Below, one piece after another: positions 25,091 to 34,969 of a DNA stretch of 64,000 bases. The position numbers and the translations under genes were made by a program. Every line of letters starts with the position of its first letter. The first letter of the stretch is position 1. The notes beneath the pieces were generated by a model that searched no databases, was not told the origin of the DNA, and saw only the letters and a program-made list of their open reading frames with translations. The stretch comes from Flavobacterium sp. ZT3R18 (GTDB taxonomy: Bacteria; Bacteroidota; Bacteroidia; Flavobacteriales; Flavobacteriaceae), in assembly GCF_007097385.1 (NCBI RefSeq), contig NZ_VJZS01000001.1, forward strand, positions 449,448 through 513,447. Direction: 5' to 3'.

Positions 25091-28000
25091 ATGAATCTAA
25101 AACTAATACATTTTTTAAAATGGAATATAGTACGAAAGATTGTTGTTACAAATGCTATAATGGCGCTATTAATTATAGTTACAGGTCAAAACGCCTATGC
25201 AAATGTAAAAAAGAATGAAAATTTTAAAAATTTAACTTTAAAGATTGAAAATGAGTCAATTAAAGTAGTTTTTAAAAAAATAGAAAGTCAATTAGATGTT
25301 CATTTTATATATGAAGCCTCTCAAGTAAATAATTCGCAAAAAATAAGCTTAACTGTTAATAATCAGGGTTTATCGCAAGTAATGGACAAAATATGTACTT
25401 CACTTTTGCTAAACTATGAAATAATTGATAAAAATATAGTGGTGACTAAAGGGCAAGTCATCAAAAAGAAAACCAATGGTAATTTGATTATTTCAGGTAA
25501 AGTAGTGGGAAAAGATGATGGACAACCTTTACCGGGGGTAATTATAAAAGTCAAGGATTCTAATATTTCAACTTCAACAAATTTTGATGGAAATTTTACA
25601 ATTACCTTGGATAATCCTACAGCCATATTAGTTTTCTCCTATTTAAGTTATGTAACCCAAGAAGTGTTTGTTGACCAATCATCTGCCAATTTAAATGTTA
25701 GTTTGGTTCTAGATGCGAAACAATTGCAAGAAGTAGTGGTTATGGGATATGGAAGTGTAAAAAAAGCTCAAGTTATTGGAGCCGTTTCTAGTGTTTCTTT
25801 AAAAGAAGCTTCAAGTAGAACCTACAATTCAACAGCCGAATTATTGCAAGGAACGGCTGCAGGTGTTACCGTTATTAATAGTGGTGGTGATCCTACATCT
25901 CCTCCAGTAATTAATATAAGAGGTATTGGTTCATTAAATGCGGAGAGTCCGCTATTAGTGTTGGATGGAATTATTTATAGTGGGTCAATTAATAACATTA
26001 ATCCAAATGATATTGAATCGATTAGTGTATTGAAAGATGCTGCTTCGGCTGCTATATATGGTGCTCGTGCTTCGGGAGGAGTTATTTTGATTACAACCAA
26101 GAAAGGAGCTTCAGAGCGTGTAAACATAAATGTGAATTTTCAATCAGGAATTCAAAAAGTTGCCAATAAGCTAGAAGCTTTAAATGCTGCGGAATATGCA
26201 GATGCTATGAATACCGCTAGTGATAATGCAGGTTTGCCAAGAATTCCAGCTTTTGATGTGAATAAGGAGCCTTCTGCTCGTTCGACAAATACGGTATGGA
26301 TGGATGAAATATTTCATTTAGGAAAGGTTATAGATTTCGCAGCTTCTATTGATGGAGGGAATGATAAATCAAGTTATTTTGTATCAGGTGGCTATCGTAA
26401 AAATGAAGGGATCTTATTGAATACTTTTTCTGAAAGATATACGGCAAGAATAAATTCGACATATAAGTTGTCACCCAAAGTAATGATAGGCGAAAATTTT
26501 ACGTATTCGTTAACTGATGGGCAAACCGCCAACACTGCCAATGGTTATACAGGAGCTATTCTATCTGCCATTTTTTATCCTCCTAATGCAACAATTTACA
26601 AGCAAGATGGTTCAGGTCAATATGGAGGTGTGCCTACCAAGTATGTAGGGTCTTATGGGGACGTAATAAATCCTGTCGCTTATTTGAACAGGTTAGACAA
26701 TAGGAATCCTATTTCAAATATTTTAATTAATCCTTATCTTAATTTAGAAATTGTTAAAGGACTCTCATTTAAATCCAATTGGGGTTTTACTCGTATTCAA
26801 AATGATAACAAAATATTTAATACTAAAATTACAGAGCCGGGAAAAATTTTCGATTTCAACCAGTTAATTCATTCGTGTAATACGTTGACAGATTTGTTAA
26901 GCGAACAAACCCTTACATTTAATAAAAACATTGATAAACATAATTTTTCTGCTTTAGTAGGTTATACGTATCAATCTACTGAACAGGAATTTTACAGTGT
27001 AGCAGGTACAGGTTTTGATAACGAAGACCCTTCTCAACGTTATTTGCTTAATGCCAAACTTATAGAACAACAAGGAGCTGGTAATATTCAAGAAGTGGTT
27101 ATCTCTTATATAGGGAGATTAAATTATTCGTTTAATGATAAATATTTGTTTTCTGGAATTGTAAGAAGAGATGGAACATCAAAATTAACTTTTCAAAATC
27201 GTTGGGAAGTGTATCCGTCAGTTTCGGCTGGTTGGATAATTACAAAAGAAGGTTTTATGGAGAACTTAAAACCAATTATTTCTAACTTAAAATTACGTGC
27301 AAGCTGGGGGCAATTGGGTAATTTAGGAAGCTTAGGCCCCTATCAATTTAGTGTGCCTCTCTCTCAAAGTTCTTCTTTGTTGGGAGCAAATCCAATAATT
27401 AATTATGGGTATTCTGAAAAAGAATTATCAAACCCTGATTTAAAATGGGAGAGTTCGGAACAAACGAACGTAGGATTAGATTTTGGTTTTTTTAATAATA
27501 GCTTGTCAGGTTCTCTTGATTTTTTTGTAAAAACAAACAAAGATATGCTTGTTCGCGACCAATTACCTGGTGTTGCAGGTACTCCGTTAGGGCGTATCGT
27601 AAATTCGGGAGATGTTCAAAACAAAGGTGTCGAATTGAGTCTTGGCTATAAGAAATCATTTGGAGACTTTAAATTTGATGTAAATGTGAATGCTGCTTAC
27701 TTTAAAAATGAAATTGTTTCAATCAAAGAAGGTTTGACTAATCTAGAACCACTAAATGCTCCTAGAGTACGAAGTTTACCACTAGCGAATATATATCAAG
27801 TCGGAAGTTCTGTGGGTGCTTTTTATGGGTTTTCAACGGATGGGTTGTTTCAATCGGATGCAGAGGTAAATGCATATAAAAATGATAAAGGCGTAGTGTA
27901 TCAGCCAAATGCAAAAGCGGGTGATATTAAATTTAAAGATATAAATGGTGACGGAATAATCAATAATAGTGATCGTGTAATATTAGGAAGTCCATTTCCT

Positions 28001-28483
28001 AGTACGACTTACAGTTTAAATTTGAACATGAAGTACAAACGATTTGACATGAATATCTTCTTTCAAGGGGTATCTGGTGTAAGTGTTTTTAATGCGGTGA
28101 AATATACTGGGTTAAATGCCTCTTTTCCAGGTTATAATTTATTGGCAGAGTCTAAAAATGCTTGGTCGCCAGAAAACACCAATACCGCTATACCTATTCT
28201 TTCGGCCAAAGATAACAATAACAACTTTGGACGAATTTCTGATCTTTATATTGAAGATGCTTCCTTCTTGCGATTAAGAAATGTTTCTTTTGGTTATACT
28301 ATTAATGAAAATTGGCTGAACAATAAAGTAAAGGCTAGAATTTTTGTTACCGGTCAAAACTTGTTTACCATAACTAAATATTCTGGAATGGATCCCGAGG
28401 TAGGTATCAATAATTTTGGTGTGGATTTAGGTCGTTACCCCTTGTCAAGAATATATATGACAGGTGTTAATTTAACTTTTTAA
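25091..28483 (+). CDS. SusC/RagA family TonB-linked receptor with STN domain
   Basis: 1130 aa. In order: signal/anchor region (AIMALLIIVTGQNAYA), STN signalling domain (residues ~40-115, LKIENESIKVVFKKIESQ), carboxypeptidase-regulatory-like domain (ISGKVVGKDDGQPLPGV), TonB plug (VVVMGYGSVKKAQVIGAV, then VLKDAASAAIYGARASGG) and the C-terminal barrel. It imports a bulky substrate across the outer membrane with the SusD partner. The STN domain fits regulation by the FecR/ECF pair. Neighbouring phosphatase and phospholipase genes suggest a phosphorylated lipid or inositol substrate. Confidence 0.96.
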   Translation: MNLKLIHFLKWNIVRKIVVTNAIMALLIIVTGQNAYANVKKNENFKNLTLKIENESIKVVFKKIESQLDVHFIYEASQVNNSQKISLTVNNQGLSQVMDKICTSLLLNYEIIDKNIVVTKGQVIKKKTNGNLIISGKVVGKDDGQPLPGVIIKVKDSNISTSTNFDGNFTITLDNPTAILVFSYLSYVTQEVFVDQSSANLNVSLVLDAKQLQEVVVMGYGSVKKAQVIGAVSSVSLKEASSRTYNSTAELLQGTAAGVTVINSGGDPTSPPVINIRGIGSLNAESPLLVLDGIIYSGSINNINPNDIESISVLKDAASAAIYGARASGGVILITTKKGASERVNINVNFQSGIQKVANKLEALNAAEYADAMNTASDNAGLPRIPAFDVNKEPSARSTNTVWMDEIFHLGKVIDFAASIDGGNDKSSYFVSGGYRKNEGILLNTFSERYTARINSTYKLSPKVMIGENFTYSLTDGQTANTANGYTGAILSAIFYPPNATIYKQDGSGQYGGVPTKYVGSYGDVINPVAYLNRLDNRNPISNILINPYLNLEIVKGLSFKSNWGFTRIQNDNKIFNTKITEPGKIFDFNQLIHSCNTLTDLLSEQTLTFNKNIDKHNFSALVGYTYQSTEQEFYSVAGTGFDNEDPSQRYLLNAKLIEQQGAGNIQEVVISYIGRLNYSFNDKYLFSGIVRRDGTSKLTFQNRWEVYPSVSAGWIITKEGFMENLKPIISNLKLRASWGQLGNLGSLGPYQFSVPLSQSSSLLGANPIINYGYSEKELSNPDLKWESSEQTNVGLDFGFFNNSLSGSLDFFVKTNKDMLVRDQLPGVAGTPLGRIVNSGDVQNKGVELSLGYKKSFGDFKFDVNVNAAYFKNEIVSIKEGLTNLEPLNAPRVRSLPLANIYQVGSSVGAFYGFSTDGLFQSDAEVNAYKNDKGVVYQPNAKAGDIKFKDINGDGIINNSDRVILGSPFPSTTYSLNLNMKYKRFDMNIFFQGVSGVSVFNAVKYTGLNASFPGYNLLAESKNAWSPENTNTAIPILSAKDNNNNFGRISDLYIEDASFLRLRNVSFGYTINENWLNNKVKARIFVTGQNLFTITKYSGMDPEVGINNFGVDLGRYPLSRIYMTGVNLTF

Positions 28484-28504
28484 TAAATAATAAATTTTAA
28501 TAAA

Positions 28505-30040
28505 ATGAAAAAAATAAGTCTTTTATTTTTTGGCTTTATCCTGTTTTTCTTAACTGTTGCTTGCGAGAGTGATTTGGATTTAGTTCCTCAAGGGGCTCCT
28601 TCTAGTGCTAATTTTTGGAAAACACCTGCCGATGCAAAGGCAGGAGTAAACGCTATTTATGGATTGTATAGTGATGATAATATGTATGGTCGTGGTTTCT
28701 TTTGGTTGAACAATGCAAGTGATGATATTGGCACAAAACCAAGACAAAATGCAGAGCGTATCAAAAATTTTATTGTTGATGGCTCAGAATCTGACACCAA
28801 AAACATTTGGGGAATTCACTACGAAATTATGAAACGTTGTAATGATGTAATTCGTAATGTTCCAAAAATAGCTATCGATGAAGCTACTAAAAACAAAATG
28901 CTTGGCGAAGCTTATTTTAATCATGCTGTAATGCACTTAGAACTAGCTTATCGTTATGGTGATGAACGTGCGGGGATACCTATTCAAGACAGAGAAAACC
29001 CTGCGAATATTTATGTACCTCGTGCCAAAAATGTAGCCGAAAATTACGCTTACATTGCCAAAGATTTAATCAAAGCTTCTGAATTATTACCCTATTTCAA
29101 CGAAATCACTGCCGATAATTATGGGCGCGCTCATAAAACGGCTGCATGGGGATATTTAGTACGTACCTATTTGTATGCTAAAGATTGGGACAATGCTATC
29201 AAATATGCGAATATGATTGTGGTAAGCGGTAAACATGCTTTGTTGCCTAATTTTGAAGATGTGTTTAAAATTGCCAACAACTGGTCGCCAGAGTACATTT
29301 GGTCAGTAACCTCAAGTGCTTCTAACACTAGTTTAGGTTCTATCTTCGCCGGGGTATGTTTAGAAGATAAAGGTTGGGGAGCTTACAATGGTTGGGGGAA
29401 TTTTTATCCTACAAAAGAGTTGTTTGACTCGTACCAATCAGGAGACAAAAGGCGAAGTGCTACAATCCTTCAAAAAGGAGATAAATTTAAGTATTTTGGT
29501 GAAGAAGTAACATTCAATGAAGGGAAATATGTTGTAAGTTCTAGCAACAGAACAGGATACCAGTTCAAAAAATACATGGAGCCATTCAGTTATGCTAAAA
29601 CAACTTCAAATGGTGTAGATATTCGTTATGTAAATGCCAATGGCGACAAGCCTTCTACTGCTCTAAATTTACCTTTGTTACGTTATGCAGATGTAATTTT
29701 GATGTTGGCCGAAGCCAAACTAATGAAAGGACAAAATGCAGATTTAGAAATCAATATGATTCGGAATCGTGCTGGTTTAATAAGTATTACTGGAGCAACA
29801 ATGAAAAATCTAAAAATAGAAAGGCGTTGTGAATTAGCAGGTGAGTGGACAGACCGTCATTTTGACCTCGTTCGTTGGGGGGATGCACAAACCGTTTATG
29901 CGCAACCTTTGCATCATTATGACGGAACTGTAATCTATCCAGGGCGTAATTTTAATCCAAAAATCCACCATGTTTGGCCAATACCACCAGATGAAATTGC
30001 AGTAAGCAAAGGAAAACTACCTCAAAACGAAGGATGGTAA
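28505..30040 (+). CDS. SusD/RagB family surface lipoprotein
   Basis: 511 aa with a lipobox (FFLTVACESD) and the SusD hallmarks SANFWKTPADAKAGVNAIYGLY, YADVILMLAEAKL, IRNRAGL and ERRCELAGEWTDRHFDLVRWG. SusD caps the SusC barrel and captures substrate. The gene follows susC by 21 bases. The C-terminus has the usual HHVWPIPPDEI. Substrate cannot be read from the sequence. Confidence 0.96.
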   Translation: MKKISLLFFGFILFFLTVACESDLDLVPQGAPSSANFWKTPADAKAGVNAIYGLYSDDNMYGRGFFWLNNASDDIGTKPRQNAERIKNFIVDGSESDTKNIWGIHYEIMKRCNDVIRNVPKIAIDEATKNKMLGEAYFNHAVMHLELAYRYGDERAGIPIQDRENPANIYVPRAKNVAENYAYIAKDLIKASELLPYFNEITADNYGRAHKTAAWGYLVRTYLYAKDWDNAIKYANMIVVSGKHALLPNFEDVFKIANNWSPEYIWSVTSSASNTSLGSIFAGVCLEDKGWGAYNGWGNFYPTKELFDSYQSGDKRRSATILQKGDKFKYFGEEVTFNEGKYVVSSSNRTGYQFKKYMEPFSYAKTTSNGVDIRYVNANGDKPSTALNLPLLRYADVILMLAEAKLMKGQNADLEINMIRNRAGLISITGATMKNLKIERRCELAGEWTDRHFDLVRWGDAQTVYAQPLHHYDGTVIYPGRNFNPKIHHVWPIPPDEIAVSKGKLPQNEGW

Positions 30041-30076
30041 TTCATAAATTTTAGTTAGTTTTTTTGTATTTTGGTG

Positions 30077-30116
30077 AAACCTCCAGGTTATTTTCACAAT
30101 AACCTGCTGAGGTTTT
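30077..30116 (+). terminator. hairpin after susD
   Basis: AAACCTC...GAGGTTT and, inside it, CAGGTTATT/AATAACCTG pair around TTCAC. It is followed by a weak T-tract. A second hairpin follows within 25 bases. Confidence 0.6.
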
Positions 30117-30136
30117 AAATGAAAGCAAAAACAATA

Positions 30137-30178
30137 AATAGGAAACCGATTATTCTATAAAATGATCGGTTTCCTTAT
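30137..30178 (+). terminator. second hairpin between susD and the phosphatase fusion gene
   Basis: GGAAACCGAT/ATCGGTTTCC (30141-30150 and 30165-30174), a perfect 10-bp stem followed by TTATTA. The two hairpins suggest that transcription of the downstream gene is reduced or separate. Confidence 0.6.
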
Positions 30179-30217
30179 TAATTACTTCTCGATAATCGCA
30201 CAAATACAACTGTCCTA

Positions 30218-32044
30218 ATGAAAAAAATAATAACCCTTTTTTGTCTCCATATTCTAATGCCTTTATGTGCTCAAGAATATAGCTCTGCTAACATTCATTC
30301 GCATAACGATTATTCTAATAAGCTTCCTTTTGTAGAAGCCTTTAATAATGAAGTTGGAGTTATTGAAGCTGATGTGTTTTTGCTTAATAATGATTTGTTT
30401 TTAGCTCATACGGCAAATGAAATTTTACCTAATTACACTTTAAAAAAAATATATTTAGACCCTCTTTTGGATAAAATAAAAGCGCTTAAGGGGTATCCTT
30501 ATAAGAATGATAAAACTTTGGACATAATGATTGATGTAAAGTCTGAGGCAGTTAGTACTCTAGATGTAATTGTCAAACAATTAAATGCATACCCAGAAAT
30601 AGTGTCTTGTAATGCAATACGCATAGTAATATCAGGAAATAGACCAGATCGTACATTATGGCAAAAGTATCCTAGTTTTATTTGTTTTGATGGAAGAATA
30701 AGCGAAATCTATACTTCTCAACAATTAGCTCGGGTAGCTATGATAAGTGAAGATATTAAAAATCAGACAGTATGGAATGGGAAAGGAGTATTGGTGCAAG
30801 CCGATTTAGATAAAATTCAGACTTTAATTAGAGAGGTTCACAATAAAAATAAAAAAATCCGTTTTTGGTCTACTCAAGATAATGTGAATACTTGGATTAC
30901 GCTAATGGGTTTGAAAGTAGATTATATAGGTACCGATAAAACGAGTGAACTTTCTCAGTTTCTCAGTAATAATAAAAAATTTTCTTATAATAATACAGCA
31001 TTCTATAAAGCATATATTCCTAAAAATATTTCGGAACCTTTTGTAAAAAAACATCCTAAAAACATCATTTTACTCATAGGGGATGGTATGGGACTGACCC
31101 AAATTTATGCTGGGTATACTGCCAATAAAGGACAGTTAAATATGTTCAATATTCCAACACAAGGCTTTTCGATAACAGAGGCATCAGATAGTTACATTAC
31201 GGATTCCGCAGCTGGAGCAACAGCAATGGCTACCGGTCACAAAAGTAAAAATCGATTCTTAGGCGTTGATCCGTCAGGAAGCCCCTTAGAATCTATTACG
31301 CAAAAATTAGCCAAAAAAAAATATCAAACTGCGATTATCTCTTCGGGCAATATTACAGATGCTACACCCGCTGGGTTTTATGCTCATCAAATCGATAGAA
31401 GTTTTAATGAGGCTATTGCAAATGATTTTTTATCGAATCCATCAGATATTTTAATTGGTGGAGGAGTAGAAGAATTTACAAAACGAAAGGATGATATAAA
31501 TCTAGGAGAAATATTGAGGAAAAAAGGATATACTTTTTCCATTCAATGGAAAGCAATTGATACTATTCAAAATAAACGATTTGTTCTACTAGATAATGAA
31601 GCTGTTGTGTCTAAAAAAGCAGGAAGAGGTGATTTCTTGGAGAAAGCCTTTGAAAAAACGTGTAATTCATTTTCTAAAACCTCAAAACCATTTTTTATTA
31701 TGGAAGAAGGAGCGCAAATTGATTATGGAGGCCATCAAAATGATTTAGAGTATGTGATTCGGGAAGTTTTAGATTTTGATCAGCTAGTAGGGAAAGCTAT
31801 GGCGTTTGTTGATGAAAACCAAGAAACCTTACTTATTGTAACTGCCGATCATGAGACGGGCGGACTTACTTTAATTGATGGAAATTCTCAAACGGGCTAT
31901 GTTCTTGGGGATTTTAGTACCAATGATCATACTGCGGTTACTGTTCCGGTTTTTGCCTACGGCCCTGGTGCTGAGAACTTCAAAGGCGTGTATCAAAATA
32001 CGGCCATTTATTCTAAAATAGTTGAAGTCTTGTCTTTAAAATAA
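30218..32044 (+). CDS. fusion of PLC/GDPD-like phosphodiesterase and alkaline phosphatase
   Basis: 608 aa, exported (LFCLHILMPLCAQ). Residues ~24-265 resemble the PI-PLC/glycerophosphodiesterase-like TIM barrel of the HSHNDY type (NIHSHNDYSNKLPF, VIEADVFL, MIDVKSEA). Residues ~280-608 are a complete alkaline phosphatase: GDGMGLTQI, catalytic Ser in YITDSAAGATAMATG, EEGAQIDYGGH, TADHETGG and NDHTAVTVPVFAYG, the metal sites of the PhoA family. The protein could cut a phosphodiester and then release phosphate. It lies 177 bases after susD, separated by two hairpins. Confidence 0.9.
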   Translation: MKKIITLFCLHILMPLCAQEYSSANIHSHNDYSNKLPFVEAFNNEVGVIEADVFLLNNDLFLAHTANEILPNYTLKKIYLDPLLDKIKALKGYPYKNDKTLDIMIDVKSEAVSTLDVIVKQLNAYPEIVSCNAIRIVISGNRPDRTLWQKYPSFICFDGRISEIYTSQQLARVAMISEDIKNQTVWNGKGVLVQADLDKIQTLIREVHNKNKKIRFWSTQDNVNTWITLMGLKVDYIGTDKTSELSQFLSNNKKFSYNNTAFYKAYIPKNISEPFVKKHPKNIILLIGDGMGLTQIYAGYTANKGQLNMFNIPTQGFSITEASDSYITDSAAGATAMATGHKSKNRFLGVDPSGSPLESITQKLAKKKYQTAIISSGNITDATPAGFYAHQIDRSFNEAIANDFLSNPSDILIGGGVEEFTKRKDDINLGEILRKKGYTFSIQWKAIDTIQNKRFVLLDNEAVVSKKAGRGDFLEKAFEKTCNSFSKTSKPFFIMEEGAQIDYGGHQNDLEYVIREVLDFDQLVGKAMAFVDENQETLLIVTADHETGGLTLIDGNSQTGYVLGDFSTNDHTAVTVPVFAYGPGAENFKGVYQNTAIYSKIVEVLSLK

Positions 32045-32058
32045 TACATTTTTTGTTT

Positions 32059-32098
32059 ACCGCTACAATACAACTTACTTGTGATGTAGCGGTTTTTT
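32059..32098 (+). terminator. terminator of the fusion gene
   Basis: Perfect 9-bp stem ACCGCTACA/TGTAGCGGT (32059-32067 and 32085-32093) followed by six T. Confidence 0.9.
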
Positions 32099-32200
32099 CA
32101 TTGGGTTACAATTATTTAACCATTTGGTAATTGACTTCGTACTACCTCTTTGATTAGTTTTTGAGACTATATTGATAGTATAATCTTAATTAATTATTTT

Positions 32201-33190
32201 ATGAAAAACTATGTGCAAAATTTAGGAATTGTTATTTGTATGATTGGAACGATGTTGACTTCCTGTGAAACAAGTCCAAGTGATGAAATTCAAGCCGCAA
32301 ATGTCGAATCAACTATGGTTGGAAAACAAATCAAGAAAGGGCTAACTGCTAAAGTGGCCAATTACACTATGTCTAATTGGATGGGAGCATTAGATGAGAA
32401 TTTAAAATTAACCGCTTTATCTATTCCTGGGACTCATGATTCTGGAGCTAGGTTTGAATCTTTTTCAGGAACTGCGATTTGTCAAAATTTAACAATTGAT
32501 GAACAGCTTAAAGCTGGTGTACGGTATTTAGATATTCGCTGCCGTCACTTGGATAATAATTTTGTAATCCACCACGGGTCGGTTTATCAAAAAATAAATT
32601 TCACGAATGTATTAAACAGTTGTTCTTCTTTTTTATCGCAAAATCCTTCAGAGACAATTATCATGTCTGTCAAAGAAGAGTATGACGCTTCTGGAAATAA
32701 TCGTTCATTTGAAGCGACTTTTGATTCGTATTGTAATCTAAATACAAACTTATGGTTTATGGGAACTACAGTACCAACACTAAAAAGTGCTAAAGGTAAA
32801 ATAGTATTGTTAAGACGCTTTTCTGCTTCGTCATCAAAAGGAATTGATGCTTCTTTATGGTCTGATAATACTGTTTTTGATATTATCGGCACACAACCGA
32901 TTAAAGTACAAGATCAATATAAGGTGCCTGATAATGAAACTAAGTTTAACCTAATTTATGCTTTAGCAGAAGAAGCCAAAAACGGAAATGATTCAAAATT
33001 ATATCTTAATTACTGTAGTGGTTATAAGCCAGGTTTTTTTGGAATTCCTAATATTTCAACGGTTTCAAATTCAATAAATCCTAAAGTAACTTCCTATTTT
33101 GAAACTAATCCTAAAGGACATTATGGGGTAATTATAATGGATTTTGCAGTAGCAAGTCGAAACAGCTTGGTAGTAAAGACAAACTTTTAA
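32201..33190 (+). CDS. phosphatidylinositol-specific phospholipase C (lipoprotein)
   Basis: 329 aa with a lipobox (GTMLTSCET). The catalytic His pair is visible in SIPGTHDSGA and VIHHGS, and GVRYLDIRCR provides the substrate Arg/Asp region of bacterial PI-PLC. It cleaves phosphatidylinositol or glycosyl-PI to diacylglycerol and inositol phosphate. As a surface or periplasmic lipoprotein at the end of the SusCD locus, it would feed the phosphatase fusion and the SusC importer. Confidence 0.92.
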   Translation: MKNYVQNLGIVICMIGTMLTSCETSPSDEIQAANVESTMVGKQIKKGLTAKVANYTMSNWMGALDENLKLTALSIPGTHDSGARFESFSGTAICQNLTIDEQLKAGVRYLDIRCRHLDNNFVIHHGSVYQKINFTNVLNSCSSFLSQNPSETIIMSVKEEYDASGNNRSFEATFDSYCNLNTNLWFMGTTVPTLKSAKGKIVLLRRFSASSSKGIDASLWSDNTVFDIIGTQPIKVQDQYKVPDNETKFNLIYALAEEAKNGNDSKLYLNYCSGYKPGFFGIPNISTVSNSINPKVTSYFETNPKGHYGVIIMDFAVASRNSLVVKTNF

Positions 33191-33226
33191 AAGGTATAAA
33201 CTTCGGATAAAAACATTTATTTAAAC

Positions 33227-33256
33227 AAATAAGCCTACAAAAACGTAGGCTTATTT
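33227..33256. terminator. bidirectional terminator
   Basis: Perfect 12-bp stem AAATAAGCCTAC/GTAGGCTTATTT with a 6-base loop, between the convergent PI-PLC and DUF4136 genes. It serves both strands. Confidence 0.88.
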
Positions 33257-33257
33257 A

Positions 33258-33797
33258 TTATTTTTTTGGAAGTGTCGGTGGGTACTGAGCCAAAATTTGA
33301 GAGACAATGTTATTTACGATTTCGTCTTTTCGATCCATGTTTTTAGAGAGCGTTCCGGTCCCTTCTCCTTGCCAAATTAGTTCTTTCTTTTTGGCATCGA
33401 TAAGGTCTATATACAAAGTACCTTCTGTAGAGGTGCTAACGGTGGTTTGTCCGCCATACATATAAGGATTCCATCCCCATCCCCATCCGTATCCCCAACC
33501 AGAATTGAATTGGTTTACACTAATTTCTTCGCGGGATTTAGTAAATATATTAACTAATAAATCAGGATTCTCACTTTTGGTCAATCCTTTGGATTGTAAT
33601 TGTTGGTCGATAGCGTTTAGAATTCTTTTTTTGTCCAATTCAGAAATTTCAACTTTGTCAATGCCTGATTTCATAAAGGCAAAAGTTTTGTACTGTGCAA
33701 AATTGGCTGATTTGTCATAATCAGAATATACTCTTACGGAGTCGCAAGAGGCAACTATGAAAAGTAACATTAAGGGTAAGAATTTAAATGTTTTCAT
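33258..33797 (-). CDS. DUF4136 lipoprotein
   Basis: 179 aa with a lipobox (LLFIVASCDS) and the DUF4136 pattern: VYSDYDKSANFAQYKTFAF near the start, a Gly/Trp/Tyr-rich middle (WGYGWGWGWNPY), EGTLYIDLIDAKKKELIWQGEG and a C-terminus ending in YPPTLPKK. DUF4136 proteins are periplasmic or outer-membrane lipoproteins of unknown function. A 10-codon stretch at 22980-23012 looks like a remnant of the end of a related gene. Confidence 0.92.
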   Translation of the reverse strand: MKTFKFLPLMLLFIVASCDSVRVYSDYDKSANFAQYKTFAFMKSGIDKVEISELDKKRILNAIDQQLQSKGLTKSENPDLLVNIFTKSREEISVNQFNSGWGYGWGWGWNPYMYGGQTTVSTSTEGTLYIDLIDAKKKELIWQGEGTGTLSKNMDRKDEIVNNIVSQILAQYPPTLPKK

Positions 33798-33828
33798 GAT
33801 TAATTTTATTTAATGATTAGTACTTCGG

Positions 33829-34938
33829 TTAATCTTCATCAAAATCCATGCCGAAATTTGTTAAAAAATCATCAAAATCGTCCTGCTGGTTTGATTCGTA
33901 AATTTCGTTTAATATAATTTTGAATGTTTTTGTTTTCTCGACATCAATATGCTTTAATGCGGTCATTTCTGAGTTTTTGTCAAGCGTTTTTTTGTATTTT
34001 TCTATTTTGGTATTGATGCCTTTTTCAGACGGAGCGTTAAACTGGTAGTAAAAAGCGGTGTCGCCAAAATGAAATTTCACACGATAGGTTTCGGCTTCGA
34101 TTTCGGTTATTTTTTTGTTTAATTGGGCAATTATATTTTTCTGATTTTTTTCTGTTATTTCTAATTCAATGGTATTCTCGGGATCTATTTCTAGCCAAAG
34201 CATCAACAATTCGTAATAATCTCTTTCGTCCCAAGCTTTGGTAAGCCGTTGCATTTGCTCCTCTTTTACCGCTTTTTCGCTTTCTGATTTGTACAAATCG
34301 GGGTGTGCTAATTTGGCTAATTTTTTGTAAATTTTTTGAAAATCAATGTCGGTTTTTTCTATTTTTTGTTCTTTCTCAAATTGCTTTTGGCGATCTTGCT
34401 GTTCTTTTTGTTTGGCTCTTATTTTTTCTTCAAATTGTTTCTTGAAGGCAGGGTCGTTTATTTTGTCAAAATCTAAATCACCTTCTTCAAAATCCAAATC
34501 GAATTCATCCATCATTAACTTGTAGCTTTCTTGTGCCAATTCCTTCTCATATTTACTCATGTTTTCTTTTTGAAACGTGATAAATTGGTCAATGGCGTTT
34601 TGTAGCGTTTCGGATTTATAATCGTAATTAGCCAAAGTTTCTAACTCTTCGTTTATAATGCCTGCTATGGTTTCTTTTTCCCATTTGGCAAAACTTTTCA
34701 TACCGTACTTTTTTATCAACAAAATGATAAATTTTTCTATGGTTTGGCACAAAAGTTTTTTGGTGTTGGTCGTTTTTTCATCAACCAATTCCCGAATGGT
34801 TTTTATTTTTTTATTTAAAGTTACAAAATCGGCGTTTAGCTTTTCTATTTTTTGAAGTTTTTTGCTAATGTCTTCAATTTTTTTATTCTTTTTTTCTCCA
34901 GATTTTTCTTGAAGTATGACTTTTAGTTCGTTGTTCAT
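33829..34938 (-). CDS. coiled-coil protein with degenerate J domain
   Basis: 369 aa, highly charged. A long helical N-terminal half leads to a J-domain-like segment (KKLAKLAHPDLYKSESEKAVK, with HPD near residue 220) and an MLWLEIDPEN region, then a C-terminal part of unknown fold (KFHFGDTAFYYQF). The HPD tripeptide is intact, so it might stimulate a DnaK, but the glycine/cysteine modules of DnaJ are absent. I do not know its function. It lies 31 bases downstream of hutU and 31 bases upstream of DUF4136. Confidence 0.72.
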   Translation of the reverse strand: MNNELKVILQEKSGEKKNKKIEDISKKLQKIEKLNADFVTLNKKIKTIRELVDEKTTNTKKLLCQTIEKFIILLIKKYGMKSFAKWEKETIAGIINEELETLANYDYKSETLQNAIDQFITFQKENMSKYEKELAQESYKLMMDEFDLDFEEGDLDFDKINDPAFKKQFEEKIRAKQKEQQDRQKQFEKEQKIEKTDIDFQKIYKKLAKLAHPDLYKSESEKAVKEEQMQRLTKAWDERDYYELLMLWLEIDPENTIELEITEKNQKNIIAQLNKKITEIEAETYRVKFHFGDTAFYYQFNAPSEKGINTKIEKYKKTLDKNSEMTALKHIDVEKTKTFKIILNEIYESNQQDDFDDFLTNFGMDFDED

Positions 34939-34969
34939 TGTAATGTACAGATTGATTAGCTTCTAAATA

